37,998 nucleotides of DNA from Rubripirellula sp. (GTDB lineage Bacteria > Planctomycetota > Planctomycetia > Pirellulales > Pirellulaceae): contig JAQWPZ010000022.1 of the NCBI GenBank assembly GCA_029245125.1, forward strand, positions 1 through 37,998, read 5' to 3'. The translations under genes and the position numbers were made by a program. The notes beneath the pieces are model-generated. The model was not told the origin of the DNA. It saw only the letters and a list, made by a program, of their open reading frames with translations, and did no database searches. Below are positions 17,026 through 26,547 of this stretch, piece after piece; the first letter of the stretch is position 1, and each line of letters starts with the position of its first letter.

Positions 17026-17844
17026 CTAATGCTTGGGGCACAGTCTCCGTGCTAGTACCGTTGATAGTTCCGTGGGAACTGCTCCGGAGTGAGTGCAGGT
17101 AACCGCAGCAATCTCATTGTCCCTGCCCAGACTCTGCTCGCGAGGTTCGTAACACAAGTCGCTGTCTAAAAACGCCGCGGTAAACGAGCCGCCGGCACCG
17201 ACCTGATCGATCACAGCCGCAGGAATTCCACCTTGAGCGATCAAATTGCCAAGCGTGACCGGTACAGATCCATCCGCACCTCGCGTCATGAAGACCATAT
17301 CGAGATTGCCGGTTTCAAGCAGACTGGTGATTCGAACCGTTTCACGAATCAACGTAACGCTGCTCAAAGGCGGTCGCAGATTGGTGTCGAAAACATCGGG
17401 AACACCAACATCTTGCGCCATCTTCACGACCTGACTGATGGTTGCTCGCGACTCGTCACTGCGTTGCCCCAACGTACCGAAGTCGACCGCGCCGGCGACC
17501 GAAACTCGCGATTCCACATCGTCATTCCACGCTTGTTTTCCCCATGGGGAACCTTCACAAATCGCTAACGTGGGCTTGCAATCATTATCAAGCTGAACGC
17601 TGACTGTTCCGGTCAGAGCATCGCTTGCGATCTGCATTCGATTCACGTCAATGCCGTAGCCTTTGAGGGTGCGAGTCACATCGCGGCCGTGCTGATCAAC
17701 GCCGACTTCACTGATCATCGATACGCCGGATCCTTGAATCACCGCGTGACATATAAAACTGGCCGGCGCAACGCCAAAGCGTTCGCCGCGAGGGAACAAA
17801 TCCCACAGGATTTCACTAGGCGAAATGATCGATGGATATTTCAT
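17026..17844 (-). CDS. Degenerate PfkB-family fructokinase, probably inactive
   Basis: The 272-residue open frame clearly derives from a fructokinase: ILWDLFPRGERFGVAPASF, MISEVGVDQHGRD, DFGTLGQRSDESRATI and DTNLRPP are all recognisable. Three defects stand out. The substrate-binding GGAPANF has become GVAPASF. The C-terminal PfkB signature GAGDSFTAAF has become GAGGSFTAAF, so the catalytic base is Gly219 instead of Asp. About 35-60 residues are missing between RETVRITS and LLETGNLDMVFM. Reading frame is kept, so loss may be recent, or the protein has another role. The ATG overlaps the stop of a transporter remnant (ATGA), evidence of a former coupled operon. Confidence 0.75.
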   Translation of the reverse strand: MKYPSIISPSEILWDLFPRGERFGVAPASFICHAVIQGSGVSMISEVGVDQHGRDVTRTLKGYGIDVNRMQIASDALTGTVSVQLDNDCKPTLAICEGSPWGKQAWNDDVESRVSVAGAVDFGTLGQRSDESRATISQVVKMAQDVGVPDVFDTNLRPPLSSVTLIRETVRITSLLETGNLDMVFMTRGADGSVPVTLGNLIAQGGIPAAVIDQVGAGGSFTAAFLDSDLCYEPREQSLGRDNEIAAVTCTHSGAVPTELSTVLARRLCPKH

Positions 17845-18071
17845 TCGGCCATCCCCAGTTCGTATTCAATCTGCTCCAGAGGTCGTCCATTGGACTCGTG
17901 CACCATTATTTTCAACCACGGCAGCTGCAGGACCATCATAAAACAGAAGCACCCAAAGAAGTGACCGGGCTCGAACATTGTCACCATTATTGGAAAGATC
18001 AATGTCAGCAAGGCCGCGAAGGTCCAGTGCATGAAGCTATTTCGCGACTGCACTAGACACCACCGGTGCAC
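17841..18071 (-). pseudogene. C-terminal remnant of MFS sugar porter
   Basis: The minus frame encodes THE end of a sugar:proton symporter of the major facilitator superfamily: FMHWTFAALLTLIFPIMVTM, then FFGCFCFMMVLQLPW, then ESNGRPLEQIEYELGM. The last corresponds to the conserved PETKG-x-x-LE(E/Q)I motif, here decayed (PETKG to HESNG). Only the last two membrane segments remain. The stop overlaps the kinase start. Confidence 0.6.
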
Positions 18072-18158
18072 AATGGTTCATGGGCAACAGCGATGATGTC
18101 CTCTAACTTTTTTATTGAGCTCATGGCTGGAAGCTTCGGGGTCGACAAACGCAACACA

Positions 18159-18389
18159 TCAATCGCTCGAACTCGATCGTTGTTCTGACTGATCAGCCAA
18201 CGCGGGCTTTTGGAAAGGCAAGCACATCAGGCAGTAGATCGAAGCCGGAATTGCTTCGATACCAAACGTCCAGCGGTGTGCATTGATTGACGACAAAAAG
18301 CGAACCATTTGCCGTTCAAGTTGGGTTGCAGTGAAGAGGCAGCCGTTACCCGCATGCCCAATCTGCGAACCTTCGCAAACGGTATGCAT
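18159..18389 (-). pseudogene. Internal remnant of the same sugar porter
   Basis: INAHRWTFGIEAIPASIYCL followed by MCLPFQKPA corresponds to the WRWMFGxEAxPAxxY...PESPRW region between the fifth and sixth membrane helices of MFS sugar porters. Frame breaks and stops separate it from the C-terminal remnant, and about 200 residues of the family are missing between them. Together the two pieces show a deleted fructose or other hexose importer. Confidence 0.5.
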
Positions 18390-18518
18390 GCCAAAACGAA
18401 GGCTCTCAATGCCCTAGACCTCCGTGTCGCAGAATAGGTCCACCTTACCGCATGCAATGGATGAAGTGGTTACCGGACAATGATTGGCGGGAAATTACTG
18501 AGAGTTCGACTATAGTTC

Positions 18519-18734
18519 TCAGGAACGCCATTGGATAAAGTCATCCACCGCGTGTTTGATGAACGAGATAAAAGAGTGGGCGGCCTTTTTGACGCATCTG
18601 CTGCACTGAGCAATATCTGTGGCGATCTCTGGGTTGATCTCAATGGTATTCGTGGCCTCTTCATCTTCAGTGATGAATTGGCCGAGGGAAAACGGCCAAA
18701 CAGAATCGCCTAAGCATGAGAAGTCGTCGTCCAT
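18519..18734 (-). CDS. Doubtful small ORF
   Basis: A 71-residue acidic frame (starts MDDDFSCLGDSVWPFSLGQF, contains CSRC near residue 44) looks protein-like in composition, but there is no clear ribosome binding site and no family match I can name. It lies among remnants and may be a fragment. Confidence 0.2.
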   Translation of the reverse strand: MDDDFSCLGDSVWPFSLGQFITEDEEATNTIEINPEIATDIAQCSRCVKKAAHSFISFIKHAVDDFIQWRS

Positions 18735-19215
18735 TTAGATCACTTCTTCATTCCCAACACCCACTTGGCTGAAACACATTGATTCCCGCAAGGATCCCAT
18801 ACCCTGTGGGTGTACTTTCCTCCTGTTTTGAGCTCTCCCGAATCAGCTTGAAACAGAATTTCCTAGATGATTCCGAGGGCTCCGCTCCTCGGTTTCCAAG
18901 CCTCGTTAGCTCATTGATCCGGTCGTCTCTGATTCCATGCTACGCGTGAGCCCAAACGATCAAACCTGCCCACCTGATTACTTTTGTAATCTGCTTTCTT
19001 TGGCAACACACTTGTGGCATTTTCCCCATAACTTTCTCGTTTACCACGTCACCAGTCGCGTCCACCATTCCGAACCCTGGCCTGCTTGTAAGTTATTGAA
19101 TATTGTTAAGCACATCGACTTCATCGCTTGCGACTAATATGCGGGCGTTTTGATACCATGTCTCTGAGTTGATGTTCTCGATCGAGTGAATGACTCGCGG
19201 AAATCATGTGAAAAG
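18735..19215. other. Non-coding stretch with a degraded repeat fragment
   Basis: The only recognisable piece is 18,837-18,905, a second, decayed copy (with a TAG) of the fragment at 9290-9390. The minus strand there reads RSGALGII, stop, EILFQADSGEL, against RRGLLEMIQKALIQADSREL in the other copy. The rest, up to mobB, shows no gene or RNA and probably holds the mobB promoter. Confidence 0.4.
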
Positions 19216-19716
19216 ATGCAAAGACTACATGTCATTGGGCGTAAGAATCACGGCAAGACGACACTTGTGAGCGAACTAATTGTTCGGCTTACTGAACTGG
19301 GATATCGAGTGGGTGCAATCAAGCACACGCATCACGATCACGAGCTTGACACGCCCGGAAAAGATTCACATCGCCATCGCACTTCGGGAGCGGCTTGCGT
19401 TGGCATTCTGTCACCACAATTGAATGCTTGCTTTTGGAAGGATGAAACTGCGCGGGACGACGAGCGTTACGCGGCCTTCGCGGTTATGTTCGCCAACTGC
19501 GATCTGGTGATTGTTGAAGGAGATTCGCAAACCGGTGCGGACAAGATCGAAGTCTGGCGTCAGGCTCAAGGCGATGCTCCACTAAAAGCCGCGGATCCTA
19601 CAATTCTGGCTATCGTTACCGACGATGTTGCGACCGACCCATCGCATTCCAAACTCGCCCGTAGCCCGATTGATGAATTGATTGACTGGATCGTCAATCG
19701 CTACCTGCGGTCGTAG
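19216..19716 (+). CDS. mobB: Molybdopterin-guanine dinucleotide biosynthesis protein MobB
   Basis: MobB is the GTP-binding partner of MobA in attaching GMP to molybdopterin, giving the bis-MGD cofactor of DMSO-reductase-family enzymes. The P-loop GRKNHGKTTL begins 8 residues after the chosen ATG, followed by the family phrase GYRVGAIKHTHHDHELDTPG with KDSHRHRTSGA; a later block is CDLVIVEGDSQTGADKIEVW. A GTG at 19186 gives 10 extra residues, but the ATG at 19216 fits the family start better; neither has a strong ribosome binding site. It sits upstream of a molybdoenzyme operon that needs this cofactor. Confidence 0.9.
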   Translation: MQRLHVIGRKNHGKTTLVSELIVRLTELGYRVGAIKHTHHDHELDTPGKDSHRHRTSGAACVGILSPQLNACFWKDETARDDERYAAFAVMFANCDLVIVEGDSQTGADKIEVWRQAQGDAPLKAADPTILAIVTDDVATDPSHSKLARSPIDELIDWIVNRYLRS

Positions 19717-19855
19717 CAGGTGACACAGTTCCGCCCTGGAATTCGGGTAGGTGGTAATTGTCTGCAGCGTTGAATTGCGCGTAGAGCAGCACGCCTACCA
19801 GCAGAACAGCAATTCCAGCTATGCCGACAATCAAATTGCGTTTGGACTTGTCCAT
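19694..19855 (-). CDS. Small single-pass membrane protein (53 aa)
   Basis: The minus frame encodes MDKSKRNLIVGIAGIAVLLV, continuing with GVLLYAQFNAADNYH and ending with TGA at 19694-19696. A short basic start, one hydrophobic helix (residues ~8-26) and a polar tail predict an N-in inner-membrane anchor. GGAG (complement of 19866-19869) lies 10 bases upstream of the ATG. It converges on mobB (23-base overlap of the 3' ends) and is divergent from the cytochrome/ACIII operon. Family unknown; a small subunit or accessory of the adjacent respiratory complex is only a guess. Confidence 0.55.
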   Translation of the reverse strand: MDKSKRNLIVGIAGIAVLLVGVLLYAQFNAADNYHLPEFQGGTVSPATTAGSD

Positions 19856-19958
19856 GGTTGTTCGGCTCCGGTCAGGGTCTAGGTTCGCAGCGGGGCAAAG
19901 CCGATGTCATCGCGACACAACGTCGCAGTCACCCGTTAAAGGGTATCTCCGGATTGCC

Positions 19959-19988
19959 TATTACGGAAATAAAGAGTAACGTATCCGT
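19959..19988 (+). promoter_or_regulatory. Candidate operator upstream of the cytochrome/ACIII operon
   Basis: TATTACGGAA (19959-19968) is followed by TCCGT (19984-19988); ACGGA and TCCGT are inverted halves 16 bases apart. The identical TATTACGGAA with TCCGT 8 bases after ACGGA occurs upstream of the NXR-like operon (29919-29940). The site is ~45 bases before the GTG start of the membrane cytochrome. A shared regulator, possibly the Rrf2-type protein encoded at 29.4-29.8 kb, is inferred. Confidence 0.35.
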
Positions 19989-20033
19989 GATTAGTGTCAA
20001 GTCGCAAATTCGCTTGCATTTGGTGAGACTCCC

Positions 20034-21155
20034 GTGTCAGACGCCCGCAGCAATCCAACCAAACACGACCAACAGGACGAATCGTCCGGTTTTCAAATGC
20101 CGCCGACGATGTTCGCTGGACTCGCCCTGTTTTTGCTGACGTTTTTGGTTCTGCTGGGGTTTCTGGCGGTCATCTCGGCGAGCTATGTCCACTCGGCATT
20201 GACGACCGACCAAGTGCTCGATCGAGGCTGGGCATTGCTATCCGCATTGGCACTCGGTTGGGCGTTGGTGAATCTGTTCTGGTCTCGGAAGGCGGCCCAA
20301 GCTCGCGACCGGGCAGCCACCTACTCCCACGTTGCTTTGGCACTGGGATGCGGTTTGATCGCATTGGGGATTCACTCGGTGCTGTTCGCACGAGCATTGG
20401 GATCCCAGCCTGTGGTGATGGACTACTCACAATCAGACAAGCAGACACAGTCAAGCGTTGCCACGCCCGTTGCGATGACACAGGGGAACGCGGAAGAAGG
20501 ACTAAAGATATTCTCAACCACCTGCATCACTTGTCACGGTCCAACGGGCGGCGGCCTCCCAAACCTGGCCCCATCACTGCGAGGCAGTGAGTTCATTGCG
20601 TCAGCTGATGACGCTGCTGTAGCCGCCGTGATTCGTTTAGGGCGTCCAGCAACTGACCCGAACAACAAGACAAAAAAAGTAATGCCTGCGCGAGGCGGTA
20701 ATCCGTTTCTCGGTGATGACAAGATTGTTCACCTGGTCGCGTTCATTCGCGCGGTGCAAGGCGCTGGCGCAGAAAACACAACCAATGAAGTCGATCCAAA
20801 TGCCCCGCCACCGGTCCAGCTTGCTAAGTGGGTAGTTCCCGCTGGTCCGACTCCGCCATCGGGCATGATTTCATTACGCGGTCGCGAAGATATCGGGGAC
20901 GATGCATCGTTGAAACGTCGTAGTCAACATCGACGGGATTTGTCGTCTCAGGTGCTCGTCCTGAGCCTTACCTTCATTCACGGCATATTCTTGGTCGGCG
21001 TGATGGTGATATCGAGCGAGACGCTGTTCAGACGACTGAACCACGAAGGCGATTTAAAAGATGAGAAAGCAGAGTGGCGTTTTTCGACCGTTGGCTGGAG
21101 CGTCGCGGCAGCAGTGTGGCTGATCGTGTTGGTGATGGGTTTCGTTTGGGTGTAG
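20034..21155 (+). CDS. Membrane-anchored monoheme cytochrome c heading the ACIII operon
   Basis: The 373-residue protein has three N-terminal membrane helices (residues ~26-52, 64-84, 98-118), a periplasmic cytochrome c domain with STTCITCHGPTGGGLPNL (heme Cys164, Cys167, His168) and likely axial Met217 (KKVMPARGGN), then two C-terminal helices (~306-329, 350-373). The GTG start has no strong ribosome binding site. It is 12 bases upstream of actA and clearly part of that operon. It is not one of the six named Act subunits. The N-terminal helices loosely recall cytochrome oxidase subunit III, but I would not name it. It could be the cytochrome that links ACIII to a partner such as the NXR-like enzyme or an oxidase. 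Confidence 0.85.
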   Translation: MSDARSNPTKHDQQDESSGFQMPPTMFAGLALFLLTFLVLLGFLAVISASYVHSALTTDQVLDRGWALLSALALGWALVNLFWSRKAAQARDRAATYSHVALALGCGLIALGIHSVLFARALGSQPVVMDYSQSDKQTQSSVATPVAMTQGNAEEGLKIFSTTCITCHGPTGGGLPNLAPSLRGSEFIASADDAAVAAVIRLGRPATDPNNKTKKVMPARGGNPFLGDDKIVHLVAFIRAVQGAGAENTTNEVDPNAPPPVQLAKWVVPAGPTPPSGMISLRGREDIGDDASLKRRSQHRRDLSSQVLVLSLTFIHGIFLVGVMVISSETLFRRLNHEGDLKDEKAEWRFSTVGWSVAAAVWLIVLVMGFVWV

Positions 21156-21167
21156 GAATCGTATTCG

Positions 21168-21842
21168 ATGAATGACCGCTTCTACTTTCCGCGATGGGCA
21201 AACTACCTGTTTCCCGCCGCGCTGATAATCACCATCGGTGTGCTCACCTACCTGCCACTGGTGCTGACACTCGGACTATCACCAACGACGCGGGCCATCG
21301 GTTACCAACCCCGCCAACCCATACCGTTTTCACATGCTGTTCACGCCGGCAAGTTGGAAATGGACTGTCGCTATTGCCATACGACAGTCGAAAATTCTGC
21401 GTTCGCCGCGATTCCACCGACGAAAACCTGTTTGAATTGCCACGCCGCGATCAAGTCGGAGAGTCCACAACTGGAGCCGATGCGAACAAGTTTTGAAAAG
21501 GGCACACCAGTGCCATGGGTGAAAGTGCATGACTTGCCGGACTTCGTGTTCTTCAATCACTCGGCACACATCAATAAGGGCGTTGCCTGTCAATCGTGCC
21601 ATGGAAAGGTCAATGAAATGACAGAGGTCCAGCAAGACCAACCGTTGTCGATGGCTTGGTGCCTGGAGTGTCACCGTGCTCCCGAGAATCACCTGCGACC
21701 TCGCGATCAAGTCACCAGCATGAACTGGGATGCGTTGGCATCAACAGGGAAATCCAAGGTTGAATTGGGCACTGAGTTGGCTGCGGAGTATCACATCCAA
21801 TCAAAGCAATTCATGACGAGCTGTACCACATGCCACCGATAG
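21168..21842 (+). CDS. actA: Alternative complex III subunit A, pentaheme cytochrome c
   Basis: ActA carries the c-type hemes that pass electrons out of alternative complex III (quinol:cytochrome c/acceptor oxidoreductase). The 224-residue protein has one N-terminal membrane helix (residues ~13-36) and five CxxCH sites: CRYCH, CLNCH, CQSCH, CLECH and CTTCH, the last just before the stop. FSHAVHAGKLEMDCRYCHTT gives distal His ligands typical of multiheme NrfH/ActA-like proteins. The stop overlaps the actB start by 13 bases. Confidence 0.94.
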   Translation: MNDRFYFPRWANYLFPAALIITIGVLTYLPLVLTLGLSPTTRAIGYQPRQPIPFSHAVHAGKLEMDCRYCHTTVENSAFAAIPPTKTCLNCHAAIKSESPQLEPMRTSFEKGTPVPWVKVHDLPDFVFFNHSAHINKGVACQSCHGKVNEMTEVQQDQPLSMAWCLECHRAPENHLRPRDQVTSMNWDALASTGKSKVELGTELAAEYHIQSKQFMTSCTTCHR

Positions 21843-24800
21843 AACCCCATATTGATGTAGTGGAGAAGGTTAAACTTCCTGTCACAGAGGGAGCTTTCAC
21901 AGATCCCACGGCCGACCAGACGTGCGGTCATCAGTACTACCGCAGCATCGAGCACTTAGCCGGTTCGCCAGAAGTGGCAGACTACATCGAGCAAGAGTTC
22001 CCGAGCCTATCGCAGGCGATCGGCTCGACCGACCGTCGCCAGTTCTTGCGATTGCTCGGAGCCTCAATGGCGCTAGCAGGGATCACCGGCACGGGGTGCC
22101 GTCGCTGGCCGTCCGAAGAAGTCCTACCACACACTTCGCGTGCCGAAGGATTCACCCCAGGTGTCGCCGAGCATTACGCAACAGCGATGGAACTCGATGG
22201 AATCTCGACAGGGGTGCTTGCGAAGAGTTACGACGGGCGGCCGATCAAAATCGAAGGCAACCCGGATCACCCCTTCTCACTCGGTGCGGCCAGTGCTTTT
22301 GCTCAGGCAAGTGTGTTGGATTTGTACGACCCCGACCGCAGCCGAAGTGCGCAATGGCAAGCTCCGAACGCCGAAGATCGGCGTGAATCCTCGTGGCAGA
22401 ATTTTCAGAACTTTGCCTCTCCTCACTTTCAAACCCTGCGTAACCGTCAAGGCGACGGGTTAGCATTTCTGATCCAACCGACTAGCAGTCCGACCTTCGC
22501 GAGACTTCGTGACCAACTCACGGCCGCACTTCCAAAATCGCGTTGGTTCGAATATCAGCCGTTGAATCGTGATAATGATTTCACGGGCAGCCGCGCCACG
22601 TTTGGCCGCGTCCTGCGACCGCAATACGATCTGCAACAAGCGAGCACGATCGTCACATTTGACGCAGACTTGCTGTGCGGTCACCCGGCAGCATTGCGGC
22701 ACGCCCGCGATTGGTCCGCCGGTCGTCGTAGCGTTGATTCGGGCAGCATGAATCGGCTCATTGCGATCGAACCGAGCCTCACCATCACCGGTTCCGCTGC
22801 CGACATTCGCTTACCGATGAAACCGACGTTGGTGGAAAAAGCGATTGCCTACGTCGCCTATCGCTTAGGAATTCTAACGACGCAACCCAGTGGATTGAGC
22901 GAAACGCAAACCGAAATACTTGATGCAGCGGCGTCCGACTTGAAACACGCAAGTGTCGCCGGACTCGTCGTCGCAGGCCCCGCACTCAGCCCGGCGTCTC
23001 ATCAACTCGCCCACGTGATCAACCAGGAACTTGGCGCAGTTGGCCATGGCGTTACCTACACCGAAGAACCGATTGCTAGCGACAAAGGTTGCGTAGAGCA
23101 GATTGCTGACTTGAGTGAGCTGCTTCAAGGTGATGTGCTTAACACCTTGGTTATCCTCGGCGGGAACCCTGTCTACGACGCTCCTGTCGACGCGTCCTTG
23201 AACCTCGCATCAGACGCCAATCGACCACTCACATCGATTCATTTGAGCCTGCATGACAATGAAACGTCCAAGGCCTGTACGTGGCATTTGCCGATGGCGC
23301 ATTTCCTGGAAAGTTGGGGCGATGGTCGCGCCTGGGATGGCACATACACGCTTCAGCAGCCTTTAATCCTGCCGCTGTACGATGGCAAATCGCCAATCGA
23401 GCTGCTGGCAGTGCTGTCGGGACAAACAGCAGCCAAGTCGCTTAGCCTCGTGCGATCGACATATGACAAGCTGTTCGACGGTTCAACGCAGCAGGATTGG
23501 GAACGGGCATTGCACGCGGGCGTGAAAGCCGACAGTGCATTTGCGGTTGTGGATCCGCCAGCTGCGAAGATTGACTCAAATCACATTCCTGACACGAGCG
23601 ATGCCCCGTGGGAAGTCCGTTTCGCAGCCGATCTTAAAACGCATGACGGCCGCTATGCGAACAATGCCTGGCTACAGGAACTGCCTGAACCACTGACAAA
23701 GATGACGTGGGATAACGCGGCAATGATGAGTCCTGCTGATGCGACAGCACTGGACTTGACAATGGGCGATGTTGTGACGCTCACCGGCGGTGAATCGGAG
23801 ACAAGCATTGAAGTACCGGTGTGCATCCTGCCCGGCCACGCAAACGGCTGCATCACGCTACCACTGGGCTATGGCCGCACCGCTGCGGGACACATCGGGA
23901 ACCAAGTCGGCTGCAATGCGTATCCGCTGCGAAGAAAACAATCAAGCTATTTGGTGAGCGACTGCAAACTAACCAAAACTGGAAAAACCCATGAGCTGGT
24001 GTCGACACAGGTTCACGATGTGCTAGATGCGGTCGCGGAAGCGGCAAAGCTAAGGCGGCTTGGTGCGCGTGGCGAACCGGGAATGATCGTTCATGAGACG
24101 CTCTTCTCCGAATACCAGCACGATCACCACGCGGTCCATGGCGATGCCCATGCGGTCCACGCAGCGCCGCTCTTTGACCTACCCCACAAATTCGATTCGC
24201 CGCACCGCTGGGGAATGTCAATCGACTTGAACGCCTGTATCGGCTGCAGTGGCTGTGTGATTGCGTGTCAAGCCGAAAACAACATCCCAGTGGTCGGCAA
24301 AGCGAACGTCGCGGTCAATCGCGAGATGCACTGGTTGCGAATCGATCGATACTACAAAGGCGATATCCAGTCGCCAGATGTGGTCCACCAACCAATGGCC
24401 TGTGCGCATTGCGAAAACGCACCGTGTGAACAGGTCTGCCCGGTGGCAGCCACGGTTCACGACAGCGAAGGCCTGAATTCGATGGTCTACAACCGCTGCA
24501 TCGGCACCCGTTACTGTGCGAACAACTGCCCCTACAAAGTCCGCCGCTTTAATTACTTCGACTACCAAGCATCCGATCCGCGAACGCCCCCCAAGCCTTG
24601 GGTAGGGCTACCGGACCAGCAGCAATCTGAGGATGTTTCGACGCTGAAAAAGATGGTGCACAACCCAGAGGTTACCGTGCGAATGCGCGGTGTGATGGAG
24701 AAGTGTACGTACTGTGTCCAGCGTATCGTGGATGCTCGGATTCAAGCGAAGAACAAGCACGCACAGGGGCTGCGTGATTCAGATTTAGTAGCCGAAGGCG

Positions 24801-24982
24801 AAGTAAAAACAGCGTGTCAGGCAACTTGCCCGACTGAAGCGATCGTGTTCGGAGATTTGAATGATCCGGAATCCGCCGTGTCAAAAGCCCGTGAGAATGC
24901 GCGCTCCTATGAAGTGCTGGAGGGAAACAACTTAGGGGCCCGGACGACGTACCTAGCGAAAATTCGTAATCGAGAGACTTAG
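21830..24982 (+). CDS. actB: Alternative complex III subunit B, molybdopterin-like plus Fe-S protein
   Basis: The 1050-residue protein fuses an apo molybdopterin-oxidoreductase-like domain to a four-cluster ferredoxin domain. Near residue 66 is the internal extended Tat signal of this family, [18 protein letters not shown]. The first ~750 residues resemble a molybdenum enzyme, but in ActB this part carries no cofactor. From residue ~800 come [48 protein letters not shown] and EKCTYCVQ with CQATCPTEA, enough cysteines for three [4Fe-4S] and one [3Fe-4S] cluster. It conducts electrons from quinol oxidation in ActC towards ActA. Confidence 0.95.
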   Translation: MPPIEPHIDVVEKVKLPVTEGAFTDPTADQTCGHQYYRSIEHLAGSPEVADYIEQEFPSLSQAIGSTDRRQFLRLLGASMALAGITGTGCRRWPSEEVLPHTSRAEGFTPGVAEHYATAMELDGISTGVLAKSYDGRPIKIEGNPDHPFSLGAASAFAQASVLDLYDPDRSRSAQWQAPNAEDRRESSWQNFQNFASPHFQTLRNRQGDGLAFLIQPTSSPTFARLRDQLTAALPKSRWFEYQPLNRDNDFTGSRATFGRVLRPQYDLQQASTIVTFDADLLCGHPAALRHARDWSAGRRSVDSGSMNRLIAIEPSLTITGSAADIRLPMKPTLVEKAIAYVAYRLGILTTQPSGLSETQTEILDAAASDLKHASVAGLVVAGPALSPASHQLAHVINQELGAVGHGVTYTEEPIASDKGCVEQIADLSELLQGDVLNTLVILGGNPVYDAPVDASLNLASDANRPLTSIHLSLHDNETSKACTWHLPMAHFLESWGDGRAWDGTYTLQQPLILPLYDGKSPIELLAVLSGQTAAKSLSLVRSTYDKLFDGSTQQDWERALHAGVKADSAFAVVDPPAAKIDSNHIPDTSDAPWEVRFAADLKTHDGRYANNAWLQELPEPLTKMTWDNAAMMSPADATALDLTMGDVVTLTGGESETSIEVPVCILPGHANGCITLPLGYGRTAAGHIGNQVGCNAYPLRRKQSSYLVSDCKLTKTGKTHELVSTQVHDVLDAVAEAAKLRRLGARGEPGMIVHETLFSEYQHDHHAVHGDAHAVHAAPLFDLPHKFDSPHRWGMSIDLNACIGCSGCVIACQAENNIPVVGKANVAVNREMHWLRIDRYYKGDIQSPDVVHQPMACAHCENAPCEQVCPVAATVHDSEGLNSMVYNRCIGTRYCANNCPYKVRRFNYFDYQASDPRTPPKPWVGLPDQQQSEDVSTLKKMVHNPEVTVRMRGVMEKCTYCVQRIVDARIQAKNKHAQGLRDSDLVAEGEVKTACQATCPTEAIVFGDLNDPESAVSKARENARSYEVLEGNNLGARTTYLAKIRNRET

Positions 24983-25055
24983 TGGGATAGGCTTCCCGCC
25001 TGCCTGAGCCAAAACAACGAACGATCGATCGATGACAGGCTAGAAGCCTATCCCA
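24983..25055. repeat. Palindromic repeat in the actB-actC gap
   Basis: Left arm TGGGATAGGCTTC (24983-24995) and right arm GAAGCCTATCCCA (25043-25055) are perfectly complementary; inside them GCCTG and CAGGC pair as well, giving arms of about 23 bases with few mismatches around a ~27-base loop. The last A of the right arm is the first base of the actC ATG. The same TGGGATAGGC element recurs in the alpha-beta gap at 33.5 kb. Confidence 0.9.
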
Positions 25056-26542
25056 TGAAAAAAAACATGAGTACTATCAACACAACAAGCGTTGAGCCTT
25101 CGCAGTGGGAGTTGCAAGCCAACAATCCCAGCGAGCGCGTGCCCCTGGTCTTGGGCGATAACGACTTCACGACCGTTACCGATACCGTCACGGAGCTTGC
25201 ACTGCGGCGCACGCCGCCCATGTGGTACGTTGCAATGGCGATCTCGCTATCGCTACTCTCGGTACTGATCGTGACGATCGCCTACCTGTTGCTGACCGGT
25301 GTCGGTGTTTGGGGCAACAACAATACAGTCAGCTGGGGATTCCCGATCGTCAACTTTGTGTTTTGGGTCGGCATCGGCCATGCGGGAACGCTGATCTCCG
25401 CGATCCTGTTCTTACTGCGTCAAAATTGGCGAACCGGAATCAATCGATTCGCCGAAGCAATGACGATTTTCGCGGTCGTTTGTGCGGGCCTATTCCCTGG
25501 CATTCACGTCGGACGAATCTGGTTCGCATACTGGCTGGCGCCCTACCCGAACGAACTGGCAATGTGGCCGCAAGCACGCAGCCCACTGCTGTGGGATGTA
25601 TTCGCCGTCAGTACGTACGCAACGGTTTCGCTGTTGTTTTGGTACATGGGCATGATCCCCGACTTGGCAACTCTTCGCGATCGCAGCACCACCCGCTTCA
25701 AGCAACTCGCCTACGGAGTGTTCGCGATGGGATGGAACGGATCGAGCCGCCACTGGTTGCGTTTTGAAAAGGCCTATTTGCTGTTGGCTGCACTGGCGAC
25801 ACCGTTGGTGTTGAGTGTGCACAGTGTCGTGTCTTTCGACTTCGCCACGTCGCAAGTCCCTGGTTGGCATACGACGATCTTCCCACCTTACTTTGTCGCC
25901 GGTGCCGTCTTCGGTGGATTTGCAATGGTCCTGGTTCTTTCAATTCCCGCCAGAGAATGGTTTGGCTTGAAGGATCTGATCACGCATCGGCATATCGAGA
26001 ACATGGCAAAAGTGATGCTGGGCACCGGCATGATCGTCGCCTACGCCTATTCAGTGGAATTCTTCACAGCATGGTACAGCCAGCATCACTACGAGCAATT
26101 TGTCTTCATGAATCGCCCCCTGGGTCCATACTGGTGGGCATTCTGGTTGATGGTGTTTTGCAACGTGATCGCGCCACAAACATTGTGGTTCACTTGGGTA
26201 CGAAAACGTGTTTGGGTGATTTTTGCAATCGCTGTGCTAGTGAATGTCGGCATGTGGTTCGAGCGGTTTGTGATCGTCGTCACCTCGCTGCATCGTGACT
26301 ATCTGCCCTCCAGTTGGGCGATGTTCTCGCCGACCTGGGTGGACTTGTTCATGTTGCTGGGAAGTTTTGGTTTGTTTTTCACGCTGTTCCTGTTGTTCTG
26401 TCGGTTCCTGCCAATGGTGGCCATGGCGGAAGTCAAGACGGTGATGCCGCAAGCACATGGTGATCATCCGCCAACGCGATTCGACTATCAGCCTTCACCC
26501 GACACACCGGAGGAGCTGCGCCGTGGACATTGGTTTACATAA
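25055..26542 (+). CDS. actC: Alternative complex III subunit C, NrfD-like quinol-binding protein
   Basis: The 495-residue polytopic protein belongs to the NrfD/PsrC family and houses a quinone site and likely a proton path. About ten helices can be seen, starting with [20 protein letters not shown] (residues ~57-80). [19 protein letters not shown] is the conserved helix, with [18 protein letters not shown] and [16 protein letters not shown] later. The first ATG (25055) lies in a palindrome; a second at 25067 is an alternative start, and neither has a good ribosome binding site, so translation may depend on the upstream mRNA structure. Next gene: actD. Confidence 0.94.
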   Translation: MKKNMSTINTTSVEPSQWELQANNPSERVPLVLGDNDFTTVTDTVTELALRRTPPMWYVAMAISLSLLSVLIVTIAYLLLTGVGVWGNNNTVSWGFPIVNFVFWVGIGHAGTLISAILFLLRQNWRTGINRFAEAMTIFAVVCAGLFPGIHVGRIWFAYWLAPYPNELAMWPQARSPLLWDVFAVSTYATVSLLFWYMGMIPDLATLRDRSTTRFKQLAYGVFAMGWNGSSRHWLRFEKAYLLLAALATPLVLSVHSVVSFDFATSQVPGWHTTIFPPYFVAGAVFGGFAMVLVLSIPAREWFGLKDLITHRHIENMAKVMLGTGMIVAYAYSVEFFTAWYSQHHYEQFVFMNRPLGPYWWAFWLMVFCNVIAPQTLWFTWVRKRVWVIFAIAVLVNVGMWFERFVIVVTSLHRDYLPSSWAMFSPTWVDLFMLLGSFGLFFTLFLLFCRFLPMVAMAEVKTVMPQAHGDHPPTRFDYQPSPDTPEELRRGHWFT

Positions 26543-26547
26543 AGTCA

